Assembly (NCBI GenBank): GCA_022796855.1
Contig: JAAWJM010000005.1
Coordinates: 1 to 41,310, forward strand
Length of the DNA stretch: 41,310 bases
Source of the DNA: Clostridia bacterium
GTDB taxonomy: Bacteria; Bacillota; Clostridia; TANB77; CAG-508
Reading direction: 5' to 3'
Part shown: positions 27,124-35,289 of the stretch, piece after piece
How positions within the stretch are numbered: the first letter of the stretch is position 1
Layout: every line of letters begins with the position of its first letter
Notes under the pieces: model-generated
The model's input: only the letters and a program-made list of their open reading frames with translations
Databases searched by the model: none
Told to the model about the DNA's origin: nothing
Translations under genes and position numbers: made by a program

Positions 27124-28701
27124 ATGGAATATACGTCATTATACCGAAAATATAGACCCACCACTTTTTCTGAAATGGTAGGACAAGACCACATTACCAA
27201 AACCCTAAAAAACCAAGTCATATCAGGTCGAATTGGTCATGCTTATTTATTTAATGGAGGAAGGGGAACCGGAAAAACATCAGCTGCAAAAATACTAGCA
27301 AGAGCCATTAACTGTTTAAACCCAAAAGATGGAGAGCCTTGTAATGAATGTGAAATTTGTAAAGCGATGTTAGAAGGAAGTTTAACCGATGTTGTGGAAA
27401 TGGATGCTGCTTCGAATAATAGTGTAGAAGACATTCGTGCCATCCGTGATGAAGTAAATTTCTTGCCAACCCTTGCTAAAAACCGTGTTTATATTATTGA
27501 TGAGGTTCACATGCTATCCACAGGAGCTTTTAATGCCTTATTAAAAACACTAGAAGAACCACCAGCCCATGTAAAATTTATTTTGGCAACTACAGAACCA
27601 CAAAAATTACCAGCCACCATTCTTTCTAGGTGCCAACGCTTCGATTTTAAACGCCTTTTAGAAGAGGATATTGTAAAAAGGCTACAAATCGTTTGTAAGC
27701 AAAGTCAAATTGATATTACCGAAGAAGCTTTACAGGTAATTGCTGTATTAGCAGAAGGGGCAGCAAGAGATGCCTTAAGTATTTTAGAAAGATGTAGCCA
27801 AGAAAAGGAAGGAACGATTGATGTTACACAAGTAAAAAATTTAGTTGGAATTCCGGGAGTAAAAGTTGTTTCAACAATCATAAAAGAAATGATACAACAA
27901 AATCCAGAACAAGCACTAATAACCTTAGAAGAAGTTCTTTTAGACGGAAAAGATTTAACCAATTTATTATGGGAAATGATAAAATATGTAAAAGACCTAT
28001 TAGTATACAAAACCACACAAACTCTAAAAATCTATAATAAAGAAGAGTTAAAAGAAATTGCCGAAATTTCAAAAAGTATTTCCAAAGAAAAGTTAATAGA
28101 ATGGATTTATGGATTATCGGAAATTGAAAATAACATGAAATGGTCTACACAAAAAGAAATCATGTTACAAACAGGACTTATCAAATTATCCACAAATGTG
28201 AATTATGATGGAATGGATGAACTAAAAAAGAAAGTACAAGAATTAGAAAACACAATAAAAAGTGGAAATATAGTAGTAAACTCAACCCAGCTAAACCAAA
28301 CCCCAAAACAAGAAACACAAGCCAAGGTTTCAGCACAAAAAACAGTTCCAAAGGCCAATATAGAAAACCTAACCTCAGAGCAATACTGGCCAAAAGTAAT
28401 CGAACAATTAAAACAGACTGGAAAAATGGTACTATACTCAAACATGATAAACACCAAAGCAAAACAAAAAGACGACTTAACTCTAGAGGTTATTTTTCCA
28501 AATGGAATCACCAAATTTGGAAAGGACCTACTACAAAGACCAGAAAACATGCAAGAAATCGTAAGACTTGTTTCCATGGAATGTGGAAAAGAAATGCGAA
28601 TAAAATATATTGAGGGAAACGAATATGTACCCAAAAAAGAAGACAGCCTAGAAGAAAAAATAAAATCCCTAGACATCCCTGTCAACATCATTGAGGAATA
28701 A
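27124..28701 (+). CDS. dnaX: DNA polymerase III subunit gamma/tau
   Basis: 525 residues; clamp-loader ATPase. Motifs: YRKYRPTTFSEMVGQDHITK, Walker A NGGRGTGKTSAAKIL, the zinc cysteines CLNPKDGEPCNECEICK, Walker B IIDEVHMLS, sensor LATTEPQKLPATILSRCQRF, and a C-terminal tau-like domain. ATG 27124 follows AGAGGTGA. It begins the conserved dnaX-ybaB-recR cluster. Confidence 0.97.
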   Translation: MEYTSLYRKYRPTTFSEMVGQDHITKTLKNQVISGRIGHAYLFNGGRGTGKTSAAKILARAINCLNPKDGEPCNECEICKAMLEGSLTDVVEMDAASNNSVEDIRAIRDEVNFLPTLAKNRVYIIDEVHMLSTGAFNALLKTLEEPPAHVKFILATTEPQKLPATILSRCQRFDFKRLLEEDIVKRLQIVCKQSQIDITEEALQVIAVLAEGAARDALSILERCSQEKEGTIDVTQVKNLVGIPGVKVVSTIIKEMIQQNPEQALITLEEVLLDGKDLTNLLWEMIKYVKDLLVYKTTQTLKIYNKEELKEIAEISKSISKEKLIEWIYGLSEIENNMKWSTQKEIMLQTGLIKLSTNVNYDGMDELKKKVQELENTIKSGNIVVNSTQLNQTPKQETQAKVSAQKTVPKANIENLTSEQYWPKVIEQLKQTGKMVLYSNMINTKAKQKDDLTLEVIFPNGITKFGKDLLQRPENMQEIVRLVSMECGKEMRIKYIEGNEYVPKKEDSLEEKIKSLDIPVNIIEE

Positions 28702-28736
28702 GAAAATTTAACTCTATTCCATACAGAAAAAAACGT

Positions 28737-28790
28737 AAAAAGGCCCCTTTACTTAAGGGGGCTGTCGTCGATAGGCGACTGGGGGTTTTT
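28737..28790 (+). repeat. Double-hairpin repeat, family B, copy 2
   Basis: CCCCTT-TACTT-AAGGGG hairpin, then GGGCT, then a GTCG-CGAC hairpin, then GGGGGTTTTT. It matches the reverse complement of 3881-3932 over nearly its whole length. The terminal T-run lets it act as a terminator or attenuator between dnaX and ybaB. Confidence 0.75.
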
Positions 28791-28835
28791 AATCACATTG
28801 CTAACGAATATAACCATTAAAAGGAGGAAAATAAT

Positions 28836-29180
28836 ATGTCAAAAAGAGGAGGATTCCCAGGAATGGGAGGCGGATTCGGAGGAATGAATCTAAACAACCT
28901 TATGAAAGAAGCCAAAAAAATGCAAGCAGATTTAGAAAAATCACAAGAAGAACTAAGTGCAAAAGAATTTGAGGCAACAGCAGGTGGAGGAGCAATTCAA
29001 GTAAAAGTAAGTGGAGACAAACAACTAAAAGAAATTAACATTCAAAAAGATGTAGTTGACCCAGATGATGTAGAAATGTTACAAGACCTAATCCTAACTT
29101 GTGTGAACGAAGCATTAAGAAAAGTAGATGCTGCCCAAGCAGCCTCTATGGGAAAATACAACATTCCGGGATTAATGTAA
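28836..29180 (+). CDS. ybaB: YbaB/EbfC-family nucleoid-associated protein
   Basis: 114 residues: a Gly-rich start (FPGMGGGFGGMNLNNLMKEA), a KKMQADLEKSQEELSAKEFE helix, and the conserved VKVSGDKQLKEINI and VDPDDVEMLQDLI segments. The family forms DNA-binding dimers. ATG 28836 has AAGGAGG. Between dnaX and recR, as usual. Confidence 0.95.
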   Translation: MSKRGGFPGMGGGFGGMNLNNLMKEAKKMQADLEKSQEELSAKEFEATAGGGAIQVKVSGDKQLKEINIQKDVVDPDDVEMLQDLILTCVNEALRKVDAAQAASMGKYNIPGLM

Positions 29181-29207
29181 CCGTAGGGGCAGGTCTTGTG
29201 TCTGCCC
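29181..29207 (+). repeat. Family A repeat, copy 6
   Basis: CCGTAGGGGCAGGTCTTGTG then TCTGCCC, starting at the base after the ybaB stop. It shares 23 bases with the copy inside purL. The GGGCAG/CTGCCC arms can pair. Confidence 0.85.
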
Positions 29208-29241
29208 AAAATACTGAACCACATTAAAAAAGGAGAAAACC

Positions 29242-29841
29242 ATGTCAATTTATTCACCATCCATTGAAAAACTAGTAGAAAGTTTTGAAAAATTACCAAG
29301 CATTGGACACAAAACAGCAGTAAGACTAGCCTTTCATATGCTAGACTTAACCGAAGCCGAAGTACAAGAATTCATTCATTCCATTACAACCGCAAAGCAA
29401 AATCTAAAATATTGCTCAAAATGCTATAATATATCCGATACAGACCCATGTCCGATTTGTGCTAACCAAAAAAGAGATGAAAGCATTATTTGTGTTGTAG
29501 AAGATGTAAAAGATATCATTGCCATGGAAAAAACACATGAATTTAAAGGCATATATCATGTCCTACATGGTTCCATATCGCCAATGAATGGAGTAGGTCC
29601 AGACGACATCAAACTAAAAGAATTACTAGCAAGACTAAACCCAGAAACAGTAAAAGAAATTATTTTAGCAACCAACCCAAGAGTAGAAGGAGAAGCCACC
29701 GCTATGTATATCTCAAAACTTGTAAAACCATTAGGAATTACAGTAACGAGAATTGCACACGGAATTCCAGTAGGAGGAGACCTAGAATACACAGACGAAA
29801 TCACTCTAACCAAGGCACTAGAAGGAAGAAGAGAACTATAA
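29242..29841 (+). CDS. recR: Recombination mediator RecR
   Basis: 199 residues with an HhH segment ([18 protein letters not shown]), a zinc site [16 protein letters not shown], and a Toprim domain ([33 protein letters not shown]). It loads RecA on gapped DNA together with RecFO. AAAGGAG precedes ATG 29242. Confidence 0.97.
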   Translation: MSIYSPSIEKLVESFEKLPSIGHKTAVRLAFHMLDLTEAEVQEFIHSITTAKQNLKYCSKCYNISDTDPCPICANQKRDESIICVVEDVKDIIAMEKTHEFKGIYHVLHGSISPMNGVGPDDIKLKELLARLNPETVKEIILATNPRVEGEATAMYISKLVKPLGITVTRIAHGIPVGGDLEYTDEITLTKALEGRREL

Positions 29842-29887
29842 GTAATTTTAGCAAGGATTGTTAGAATTATCGTTTCCATTTGCGATA

Positions 29888-30127
29888 ATGCCTAAATTAT
29901 CGCAAAGAGCAGAGAAAAAGTTAGCCAAGGTAGAGACTTCATCAGAAGTTAGACCTTGGCTCAATATAACGGAAAGAGAGCTCGCAAGAGCAATCCATTC
30001 ACAACTTGAAAGGTTATTAAATAAATCATGCAAAAATCTCACCCCATATGCAATATCATATGAAACAATAAGGGGATGCATTGCACGTCCAGTTAAAAGA
30101 AATTACCAAAAAGCAAAAAACTCTTGA
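29888..30127 (+). CDS. Small unrecognised basic protein, doubtful
   Basis: 79 residues (MPKLSQRAEKKLAK, then ITERELARAIHSQLERLLNK). It looks helical and basic, but the frame has no clear ribosome site: GCAAGGA lies about 30 bases upstream. The start codon sits in an 8-bp GCGATAAT/ATTATCGC hairpin. An inverted repeat (29923-29961) runs through the coding part. It could be a small accessory gene or a decayed one. No family was recognised. Confidence 0.4.
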   Translation: MPKLSQRAEKKLAKVETSSEVRPWLNITERELARAIHSQLERLLNKSCKNLTPYAISYETIRGCIARPVKRNYQKAKNS

Positions 30128-30152
30128 TTATAGAGAAGATATTATGTATAAT
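30124..30152 (+). promoter_or_regulatory. Promoter of the first tandem paralogue
   Basis: TTGATT (30124-30129), a 17-base spacer and TATAAT (30147-30152), overlapping the stop of the preceding reading frame. Confidence 0.65.
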
Positions 30153-30189
30153 TAAAATAATGAAATCAATCAAGGAGGGCCTTGGCAAC

Positions 30190-30510
30190 ATGGAGAAAGA
30201 AACGAAACGGTATAAGAAAAGACACCTAAACAATTACCGAAAAGTTCGAGGAAAGTACAAAGAAGTAGGAACAAGAACATTGAAGGTGAAAATAGGTGAT
30301 GTTTTCACGTTAGAAGAAAATGCAATTCATGAAACACACTTTGAAAGGAATGCTGAAAAGGGATGTTATATACTGAAGTTTTACTATCATAAAATGGGAA
30401 AAGGACAGTTGAAACGCTCTAAAACAGCAACATACCGAGTAGAAGAACAAGCCCAGGGAAGTCCGGGATTAATTCGGATTTCCACAGATGAAAGTCAGGA
30501 GACGCCGTAA
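30190..30510 (+). CDS. Unknown small basic protein, tandem paralogue 1
   Basis: 106 residues from ATG 30190, with CAAGGAGGG 10-15 bases upstream. A Lys/Arg-rich N-terminus (KRYKKRHLNNYRKVRGKYKE) is followed by a beta-rich half (VGTRTLKVKIGDVFTLEE, GCYILKFYYHKMGKGQ, LIRIS). The second half aligns with the downstream gene (G-x-x-x-x-LE-x-N-x-I, Y-x-I-x-F-x-x-H, ending RIS/RVS). The gene contains two in-frame CGG codons read as Arg with no frame change, unlike the core genes, which suggests a different origin or decoding history. The stop falls in the loop of its own terminator. Confidence 0.7.
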   Translation: MEKETKRYKKRHLNNYRKVRGKYKEVGTRTLKVKIGDVFTLEENAIHETHFERNAEKGCYILKFYYHKMGKGQLKRSKTATYRVEEQAQGSPGLIRISTDESQETP

Positions 30511-30527
30511 GGCGTTTCTTGACTTTT
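30494..30527 (+). terminator. Terminator overlapping the end of paralogue 1
   Basis: A 13-bp stem (GTCAGGAGACGCC with GGCGTTTCTTGAC, two G-U pairs) and a GTAA loop, followed by TTTT. The loop contains the stop codon, and the 3' arm contains the -35 of the next promoter. Confidence 0.75.
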
Positions 30528-30547
30528 ATGTAAATATTATATATAAT
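30519..30547 (+). promoter_or_regulatory. Promoter of the second tandem paralogue
   Basis: TTGACT (30519-30524), a 17-base spacer and TATAAT (30542-30547). Confidence 0.7.
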
Positions 30548-30581
30548 AATACTATCAAAATCATAAGGAGGAATAGAAAAC

Positions 30582-30878
30582 ATGGTAGAACCAAAATTAT
30601 CCGACATCGTTTATAAGGAGGAAGCTTTAGATAGACGAAATAGGACAAAGCGGAAAACGCCATTAGAAAAAACGCTAATTGGCATGGGGCAAAGAATTGT
30701 CTTAGAGCGTAATGTAATTGATTTTTGGAAATTAGAAGAAAGATTAGAGGGTATTTACTCAATCACTTTTGATTTCCATGAAGCAGACAAAAGCGATAAT
30801 CTAAAGGGTGGTTGTTCACATTACCAAGTTCAGGAAAATTCCAAAAAAGAGGCGGTATTAGTTCGCGTTTCTAAGTGA
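30582..30878 (+). CDS. Unknown small protein, tandem paralogue 2
   Basis: 98 residues from ATG 30582, with ATAAGGAGG upstream. An Arg/Lys-rich N-terminal part (EALDRRNRTKRKTPLEK) is followed by a beta-rich part (GMGQRIVLERNVIDFWKLEE, GIYSITFDFHEAD, AVLVRVS) resembling the upstream paralogue. One in-frame CGG is read as Arg. No known family was recognised. Own promoter and a downstream terminator. Confidence 0.7.
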   Translation: MVEPKLSDIVYKEEALDRRNRTKRKTPLEKTLIGMGQRIVLERNVIDFWKLEERLEGIYSITFDFHEADKSDNLKGGCSHYQVQENSKKEAVLVRVSK

Positions 30879-30881
30879 TTT

Positions 30882-30921
30882 AAAGAAAACGGGAATGCTT
30901 AAGGGCATTCCCGTTTTCTTT
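30882..30921. terminator. Convergent terminator
   Basis: A 17-bp perfect stem AAAGAAAACGGGAATGC/GCATTCCCGTTTTCTTT with a 6-nt loop. It serves paralogue 2 and the ugtP-like gene on the other strand. Confidence 0.85.
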
Positions 30922-32049
30922 TACTCTTTTAATAAAATTTCACAAATATCCTTACAAGAATTCTTTTTTGCAAGAAGTCTTGCATTTACTTTCATTTTTT
31001 GCATTCTTTCTGGGGAAGAAAATAGCTCCTCCAAAACCTGTTTTGCATCATCGTGTTTTTTTATCCAAATAGCAACTCCCTTATGTTCTAAAAAAGTAGC
31101 GTTTTCTTCTTCTTGACCAGGAATAGGGTTTATTACAATAATCGGAAGACCGTGAAGCTAAGCTTTCGGAAGTAGTAAGTCCTCCTGGTTTGGTTACGAC
31201 TAAATCTGAAATACTCATCAGTTCTGGAACTTTTGTGGTATAATCGAGTACTTTAATGCAATCTTGTTTGTGTTCTTGTTCTACTAAATATTCAAAACTA
31301 CGTTTCATTTTTGGGTTTCTACCAGAAATCGCCACCACTTGAATATTATGAAAACTTTGTGCAAAAGTGCGTAACATATCATATGTTCGCGATTTACCAA
31401 GCCCAAATTCTCCACCTGCAAAAAACAAAACCGTTTTCTTATTCTCTACTAACCCAAATTCTTCTAAAATTTCTGTTTTATTATAATGTTGTAAAAATCG
31501 ATTCGATAAGGGAATTCCAGTGGCAAATATCTTTTTTTCCTCAATTCCTTTTTCCATTAAACTTTGTTTCATTCCTTCATGGGCCACAAAGAAATAATCG
31601 ATTAAATCCGAATTTACCAGCCATTGGTCATGAGGAGCATAATCGGTCATAATGGTAGCAATTTTAGCATGAATTTTTTCTTTTTTCTTTAAAATGGTAC
31701 ACATCTGAGAGCCAAAAGGATGAGTTGAAATCACAAGGTCAGGAGAAAATTCCTGTAACAATTTATTTAATTTAATGGACATAAGCTTATTCGAATCATT
31801 ACTTACCTTTGCAAAAATTCCTTTTTGCGAATTTGAATAAATCTTTCCCCATGCCCAAGGAACTTTTTTTGCCATTTCATTGTAGGCAGTTGTTGTTACC
31901 TTATCAAGAGTTTTATTGACATATTTCACACAATCCACTAATCGAATTTCTACATCTGGATAATGATTTTCAAGATATTCTTTCACCGAACGAGCAGCCG
32001 ATAAATGGCCACCACCATAGGTAGCATAAAAAATTAAAACTTTTTTCAT
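30921..32049 (-). CDS. Diacylglycerol glycosyltransferase (UgtP/MGDG synthase-like, GT28), requires +1 shift at 31152
   Basis: From ATG 32049 (AAGGAGATG site) the protein starts MKKVLIFYATYGGGHLSAAR, the N-terminal MGDG-synthase pattern. It continues through STHPFGSQM, IMTDYAPHDQWL, ATGIPLSNRF, LFFAGGEFGLGKS and VVTKPGGLTTSESLAS. Here an extra sense-strand C (plus position 31152) breaks the frame; skipping it gives GLPIIVINPIPGQEEENATF, the conserved nucleotide-sugar site, and a normal end at 30921. The reconstructed length is 375 residues. It makes membrane glycolipids from diacylglycerol and probably UDP-glucose. Divergent from sleB. Confidence 0.9.
31149..31152 (-). other. Candidate +1 recoding site CGGT in the ugtP-like gene
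   Basis: On the sense (minus) strand TCA CGG TCT becomes TCA GGT CTT when the C is skipped, restoring ASGLPI. This is the only GGT example and the only minus-strand one. Confidence 0.7.
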
Positions 32050-32225
32050 AAGCCATCTCCTTGTACAATTTAACAATATAGAGGTCAATTCCATATCGAT
32101 ACACACATCTGTCAATTTGTATTCTAACACAAAAACAAGCAAAAGGAAAAGAAATTTAAAAAATTTAAGAATAAAATTTGAAAAAAATAGCAAAATAAAA
32201 ACAAAACGAATTTGAAGGAGGTAAC

Positions 32226-32703
32226 ATGAAGCCAAAAGCAAAATCAATTTTATTAATTATTTTACTAATGTTAAGTGCGATTAGTTTTCTGTTTGCCATT
32301 TATTTTGAACCAAGTAACAACCAAGTATATGCAGCAAGCGGAAGCCAGTCCGATTTACAATTAATGGCAAGAGCCATCAATGGAGAAGCAAGAGGAGAAC
32401 CATATGAAGGGCAAGTAGCCGTTCGGAGCCGTTATTTTAAACCGAGTCAAAAGCTCTAAGTTTCCCAATACCATAGCAGGTGTTATTTATGAAAAAGGAG
32501 CATTTACCGCAGTATCAGATGGACAAATTAATGTACCCATAAAAGAAGGTTCTACGGTATTAAAAGCCGCAAGGGATGCCATGAATGGCTGGGACCCAAC
32601 GGGTGGATGTATTTATTACTTTAACCCAAACACCGCTACGAATAAATGGATTTGGTCAAGACCATTGGTTAAGACAATCGGAAAACATAGATTCTGTAAA
32701 TAA
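32226..32703 (+). CDS. sleB: Spore cortex-lytic enzyme SleB/cell wall hydrolase, requires +1 shift at 32424
   Basis: 158 residues after reconstruction. N-terminal signal anchor (about 8-30), then ASGSQSDLQLMARAINGEAR with the catalytic Glu of the Hydrolase_2 fold (INGEARGEPYEGQVAV). Skipping C32424 gives GAVILNRVKSSKFPNTIAGV and on to YYFNPNTATNKWIWSRP. A lytic transglycosylase of this family digests cortex during germination. The N-terminal peptidoglycan-binding domain of B. subtilis SleB is absent, so this is the short form. AAGGAGG precedes ATG 32226; ypeB follows, as in the classic sleB-ypeB operon. Confidence 0.92.
32424..32427 (+). other. Candidate +1 recoding site CGGA in sleB
   Basis: GTT CGG AGC becomes GTT GGA GCC when C32424 is skipped, restoring the conserved QVAVGAVILNRV. 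Confidence 0.7.
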
Positions 32704-32766
32704 TGACAAGAGGTAATCATTATTTTAATGATAATAACCTCTTTCACAAAGAAAGGAAAGAAGAGT

Positions 32767-34158
32767 ATGAATGTAAAAGAAAAAGTGATGGATTGGAAAA
32801 ACAGGCTACAAGATCGTCACATGCTAAGTGTTATTGTTGTATTAGGAGCTATAATCATAGGAATAGGGTTATTTACTTATAAACGTGAAAGAGATTTTAG
32901 ACAAGCCTCTGAAAACTCTTATAATATGGCATTTTTTGAATTGTTAGATTATGTACAAAATGTAGAAACCTATCTTGCAAAATCCCTTATTTCAACGACA
33001 CCAGAACATGGAGCAGAAACACTAACCAATTTATGGAGAGAATCCAATCTAGCCCAAAGCTATTTAGCGCAGCTACCCATTTCCTCACAGGAATTAGAAA
33101 ATACGTCAAGATTTTTAAACCAAGTAAGTGATTATAGTTATTCGTTGTCCAGAAAAAATATCTATCATGAACCATTAACCCAAAGCGATTTAGACAATCT
33201 AAAAAGTTTGCATGATTATAGTGTAGAACTAAATAATACCTTAGTTCAACTATCAGCTGATATGAATGAAGGACGAATTAGTTGGGGAGAACTTACCAAA
33301 AAAGGAAGCATCGCATTTGCTCAACAAGTAAGCAATATTTCAAAAGACAGTTTTTCTGGAATTGAAGAAAATTTCCATGAATATGCAGGATTAATTTATG
33401 ATGGAGCCTTTTCCGAACACATGACCAATCCAGAACGAAAAGGATTAACAGGAAATGATATTGAAGAAAACCAAGCCATGCAAATTGCAAAAGACTTTTT
33501 TGGAGAAGATAGAATTTCTGAAATTACCTTAAATGGATTTTCCGAAAACGGAAACATTCCTTCTTATGATTTTTTCGTAAAATTAAAAGATATGGACAAA
33601 AACAACAATGCCAATATCTCCATCTCCAAAAAAGGAGGACACATTGTATTTTCCAACTTTAACCGAAACGTAGAAGCCGAAACGCTAAGTTTTGAACAAG
33701 TCAATGAAATGGGAAAAAATTTCTTAGCTAGTAAAGGATTTCCAAATATGAAAGAAACCTATTATTTAAAACAAGAAGGAACCATCACCATAAACTATGC
33801 CTACCATCAAAATGAAGTAACCATGTATCCAGACTTAATTAAACTAAAACTGGCGTTAGACAATGGAGAAATTTTAGGAATCGAAACAACAGGATATTTA
33901 AACTCACATGAAGAAAGAAACCTACCAAAAGTAAAAATTTCCAAAGAACAAGCAAAAACCACTTTAAACAAAAATCTACAAATCGAAAGCGAAGGATTGG
34001 CCGTCATTCCAACCGAATACCAAACCGAAATCCTATGTTGGGAATTTAAAGGAAAAGTAGAAGACACAGAATTTTTAGTCTACATCAATGCAGACAATGG
34101 AAGAGAAGAAGACATCCTAGTTATCCAAGACACCCCAAACGGAACCTTAACGATGTAA
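32767..34158 (+). CDS. ypeB: Germination protein YpeB
   Basis: 463 residues. An N-terminal transmembrane helix (about 19-35, SVIVVLGAIIIGIGLFTY) is followed by a helical region with NMAFFELLDYVQNVETYLAK and NLWRESNLAQSYLAQLP, then C-terminal PepSY-like repeats (ENQAMQIAKDFFGEDRIS; FEQVNEMGKNFLASKGFPN; ISKEQAKTTLNKNL). YpeB stabilises and localises SleB in the spore. I start at ATG 32767, with GAAAGGAAAGAAG upstream. Co-transcribed with sleB. Confidence 0.93.
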   Translation: MNVKEKVMDWKNRLQDRHMLSVIVVLGAIIIGIGLFTYKRERDFRQASENSYNMAFFELLDYVQNVETYLAKSLISTTPEHGAETLTNLWRESNLAQSYLAQLPISSQELENTSRFLNQVSDYSYSLSRKNIYHEPLTQSDLDNLKSLHDYSVELNNTLVQLSADMNEGRISWGELTKKGSIAFAQQVSNISKDSFSGIEENFHEYAGLIYDGAFSEHMTNPERKGLTGNDIEENQAMQIAKDFFGEDRISEITLNGFSENGNIPSYDFFVKLKDMDKNNNANISISKKGGHIVFSNFNRNVEAETLSFEQVNEMGKNFLASKGFPNMKETYYLKQEGTITINYAYHQNEVTMYPDLIKLKLALDNGEILGIETTGYLNSHEERNLPKVKISKEQAKTTLNKNLQIESEGLAVIPTEYQTEILCWEFKGKVEDTEFLVYINADNGREEDILVIQDTPNGTLTM

Positions 34159-34186
34159 AAAATGACAATATTGCAAAAAACTACTT

Positions 34187-34216
34187 GCAATAAAGATACA
34201 AAAATAGAGCATACTA
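34187..34216 (+). promoter_or_regulatory. Possible sigma-G promoter of the SASP gene
   Basis: CATACTA at 34210-34216 matches the forespore -10 consensus CATnnTA. CAATA at 34188-34192 lies 17 bases upstream as a -35 like G(A/C)ATA. The leader to the SASP gene is about 90 bases. Confidence 0.5.
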
Positions 34217-34310
34217 AGTGTATGAAAATACAAGAAATGAAAAATTGATGAGTTTATTTCATAACAAAAAAGCATTTCAAAGTATATTTCATAAATAGGA
34301 GGTATGCATT

Positions 34311-34487
34311 ATGTCTAAAAATTCTAAATTAATTTCAAATGAATTACGTGAAGAAATTGCCAAAGAGTTAGGTGTATATGATACTGTTAAAAAAGACGGT
34401 GGAAGCTGGGGAAATGTTTCAGCAAAAGACTGCGGAAACATCGTATCAAAAGCAATTGAAATCGCAAACAGAAGCGTACAAAAATAG
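34311..34487 (+). CDS. Small acid-soluble spore protein, alpha/beta type
   Basis: 58 residues; too short for many gene finders. It contains ISNELREEIAKELGVYDTV and the second family box GGSWGNVSAKDCGNIVSKAI. These proteins coat spore DNA and protect it. ATG 34311 has AGGAGG 9 bases upstream. The Cys in KDCGN is slightly unusual for the family. It is followed by a terminator. Confidence 0.9.
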   Translation: MSKNSKLISNELREEIAKELGVYDTVKKDGGSWGNVSAKDCGNIVSKAIEIANRSVQK

Positions 34488-34498
34488 GAAAGTTAATA

Positions 34499-34533
34499 AA
34501 AAAGGGGTAAAAATTAAATTTTTACTCCTTTTT
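34499..34533 (+). terminator. Terminator after the SASP gene
   Basis: AAAAAGGGGTAAAAATT pairs with AATTTTTACTCCTTTTT (one G-U pair); T-rich end. Confidence 0.8.
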
Positions 34534-34626
34534 CTTTACGAATAACAAAAATAAGTATATACTATAAAAAAAACAAAATACTTGTTAACCTATCATACAG
34601 ATAAAAAATAAAGAGGTATGTAAAAA

Positions 34627-35202
34627 ATGAAATACGAAGAAATTGAACAAATTGTAAAAAACACATTATCCCCAAAACGTTACTTACATAGTGTAGGAGT
34701 AGCCAAAAGAGCAGCCCAACTTGCTTGTATCTATGGAGAAGACGAAGAAAAAGCAAGAAAAATAGGTATTGCCCATGATATTGCAAAAGAAATGTCAAAA
34801 GAAGAGGCACTTGCTTATGCAAAAGAAAATCATATTTTGTTTGATGAAATCGAAAAAGAAGAACCAAGTTTATGGCATTCAAAACTAGGAGCCGATATAG
34901 CAGTTAAGAAATTCAGTTTCACAAAAGACATGGCAGAAGCAATCATCTATCATACTACTGGTAGTATTCATATGAACACCATGGATAAAATTATTTATGT
35001 AGCCGATAAATCAGACGAAACAAGAACCAAAATAAACCTAGAAGAAGTAGTAAAAATTAGTAACCACGACTTAGAAGAAGGAGTATTATATATAGCAAAA
35101 TACATGACAAATTATAGTCTACAAAAAGATAGTCTCATTCATCCACACACCATCGAATTAATCAATGAATTAATCAAAGAAAAAAAGAATAAAAAACAAT
35201 AA
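34627..35202 (+). CDS. yqeK: YqeK-type HD-domain Ap4A hydrolase
   Basis: 191 residues: SPKRYLHSVGVAKRAAQLA, the HD motif in IGIAHDIAKEMS, HSKLGADIA, AIIYHTTGSIHMNTMDKIIY and VADKSDETR. The YqeK family splits diadenosine tetraphosphate symmetrically using iron. In many Bacillota yqeK neighbours nadD and rsfS, but not here. Start ATG 34627 after AAAGAGGT. Confidence 0.92.
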   Translation: MKYEEIEQIVKNTLSPKRYLHSVGVAKRAAQLACIYGEDEEKARKIGIAHDIAKEMSKEEALAYAKENHILFDEIEKEEPSLWHSKLGADIAVKKFSFTKDMAEAIIYHTTGSIHMNTMDKIIYVADKSDETRTKINLEEVVKISNHDLEEGVLYIAKYMTNYSLQKDSLIHPHTIELINELIKEKKNKKQ

Positions 35203-35226
35203 AAACAATATATTAAAAAGAAAGAG

Positions 35227-35250
35227 TCAAGATAATTTCTTGATTTTTTT
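35227..35250 (+). terminator. Terminator after yqeK
   Basis: A short TCAAGA/TCTTGA stem with a 5-nt loop, followed by seven T. Confidence 0.7.
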
Positions 35251-35289
35251 AAAAGATTGATATAAAATACTAAAAAACAAGCAAATAGG

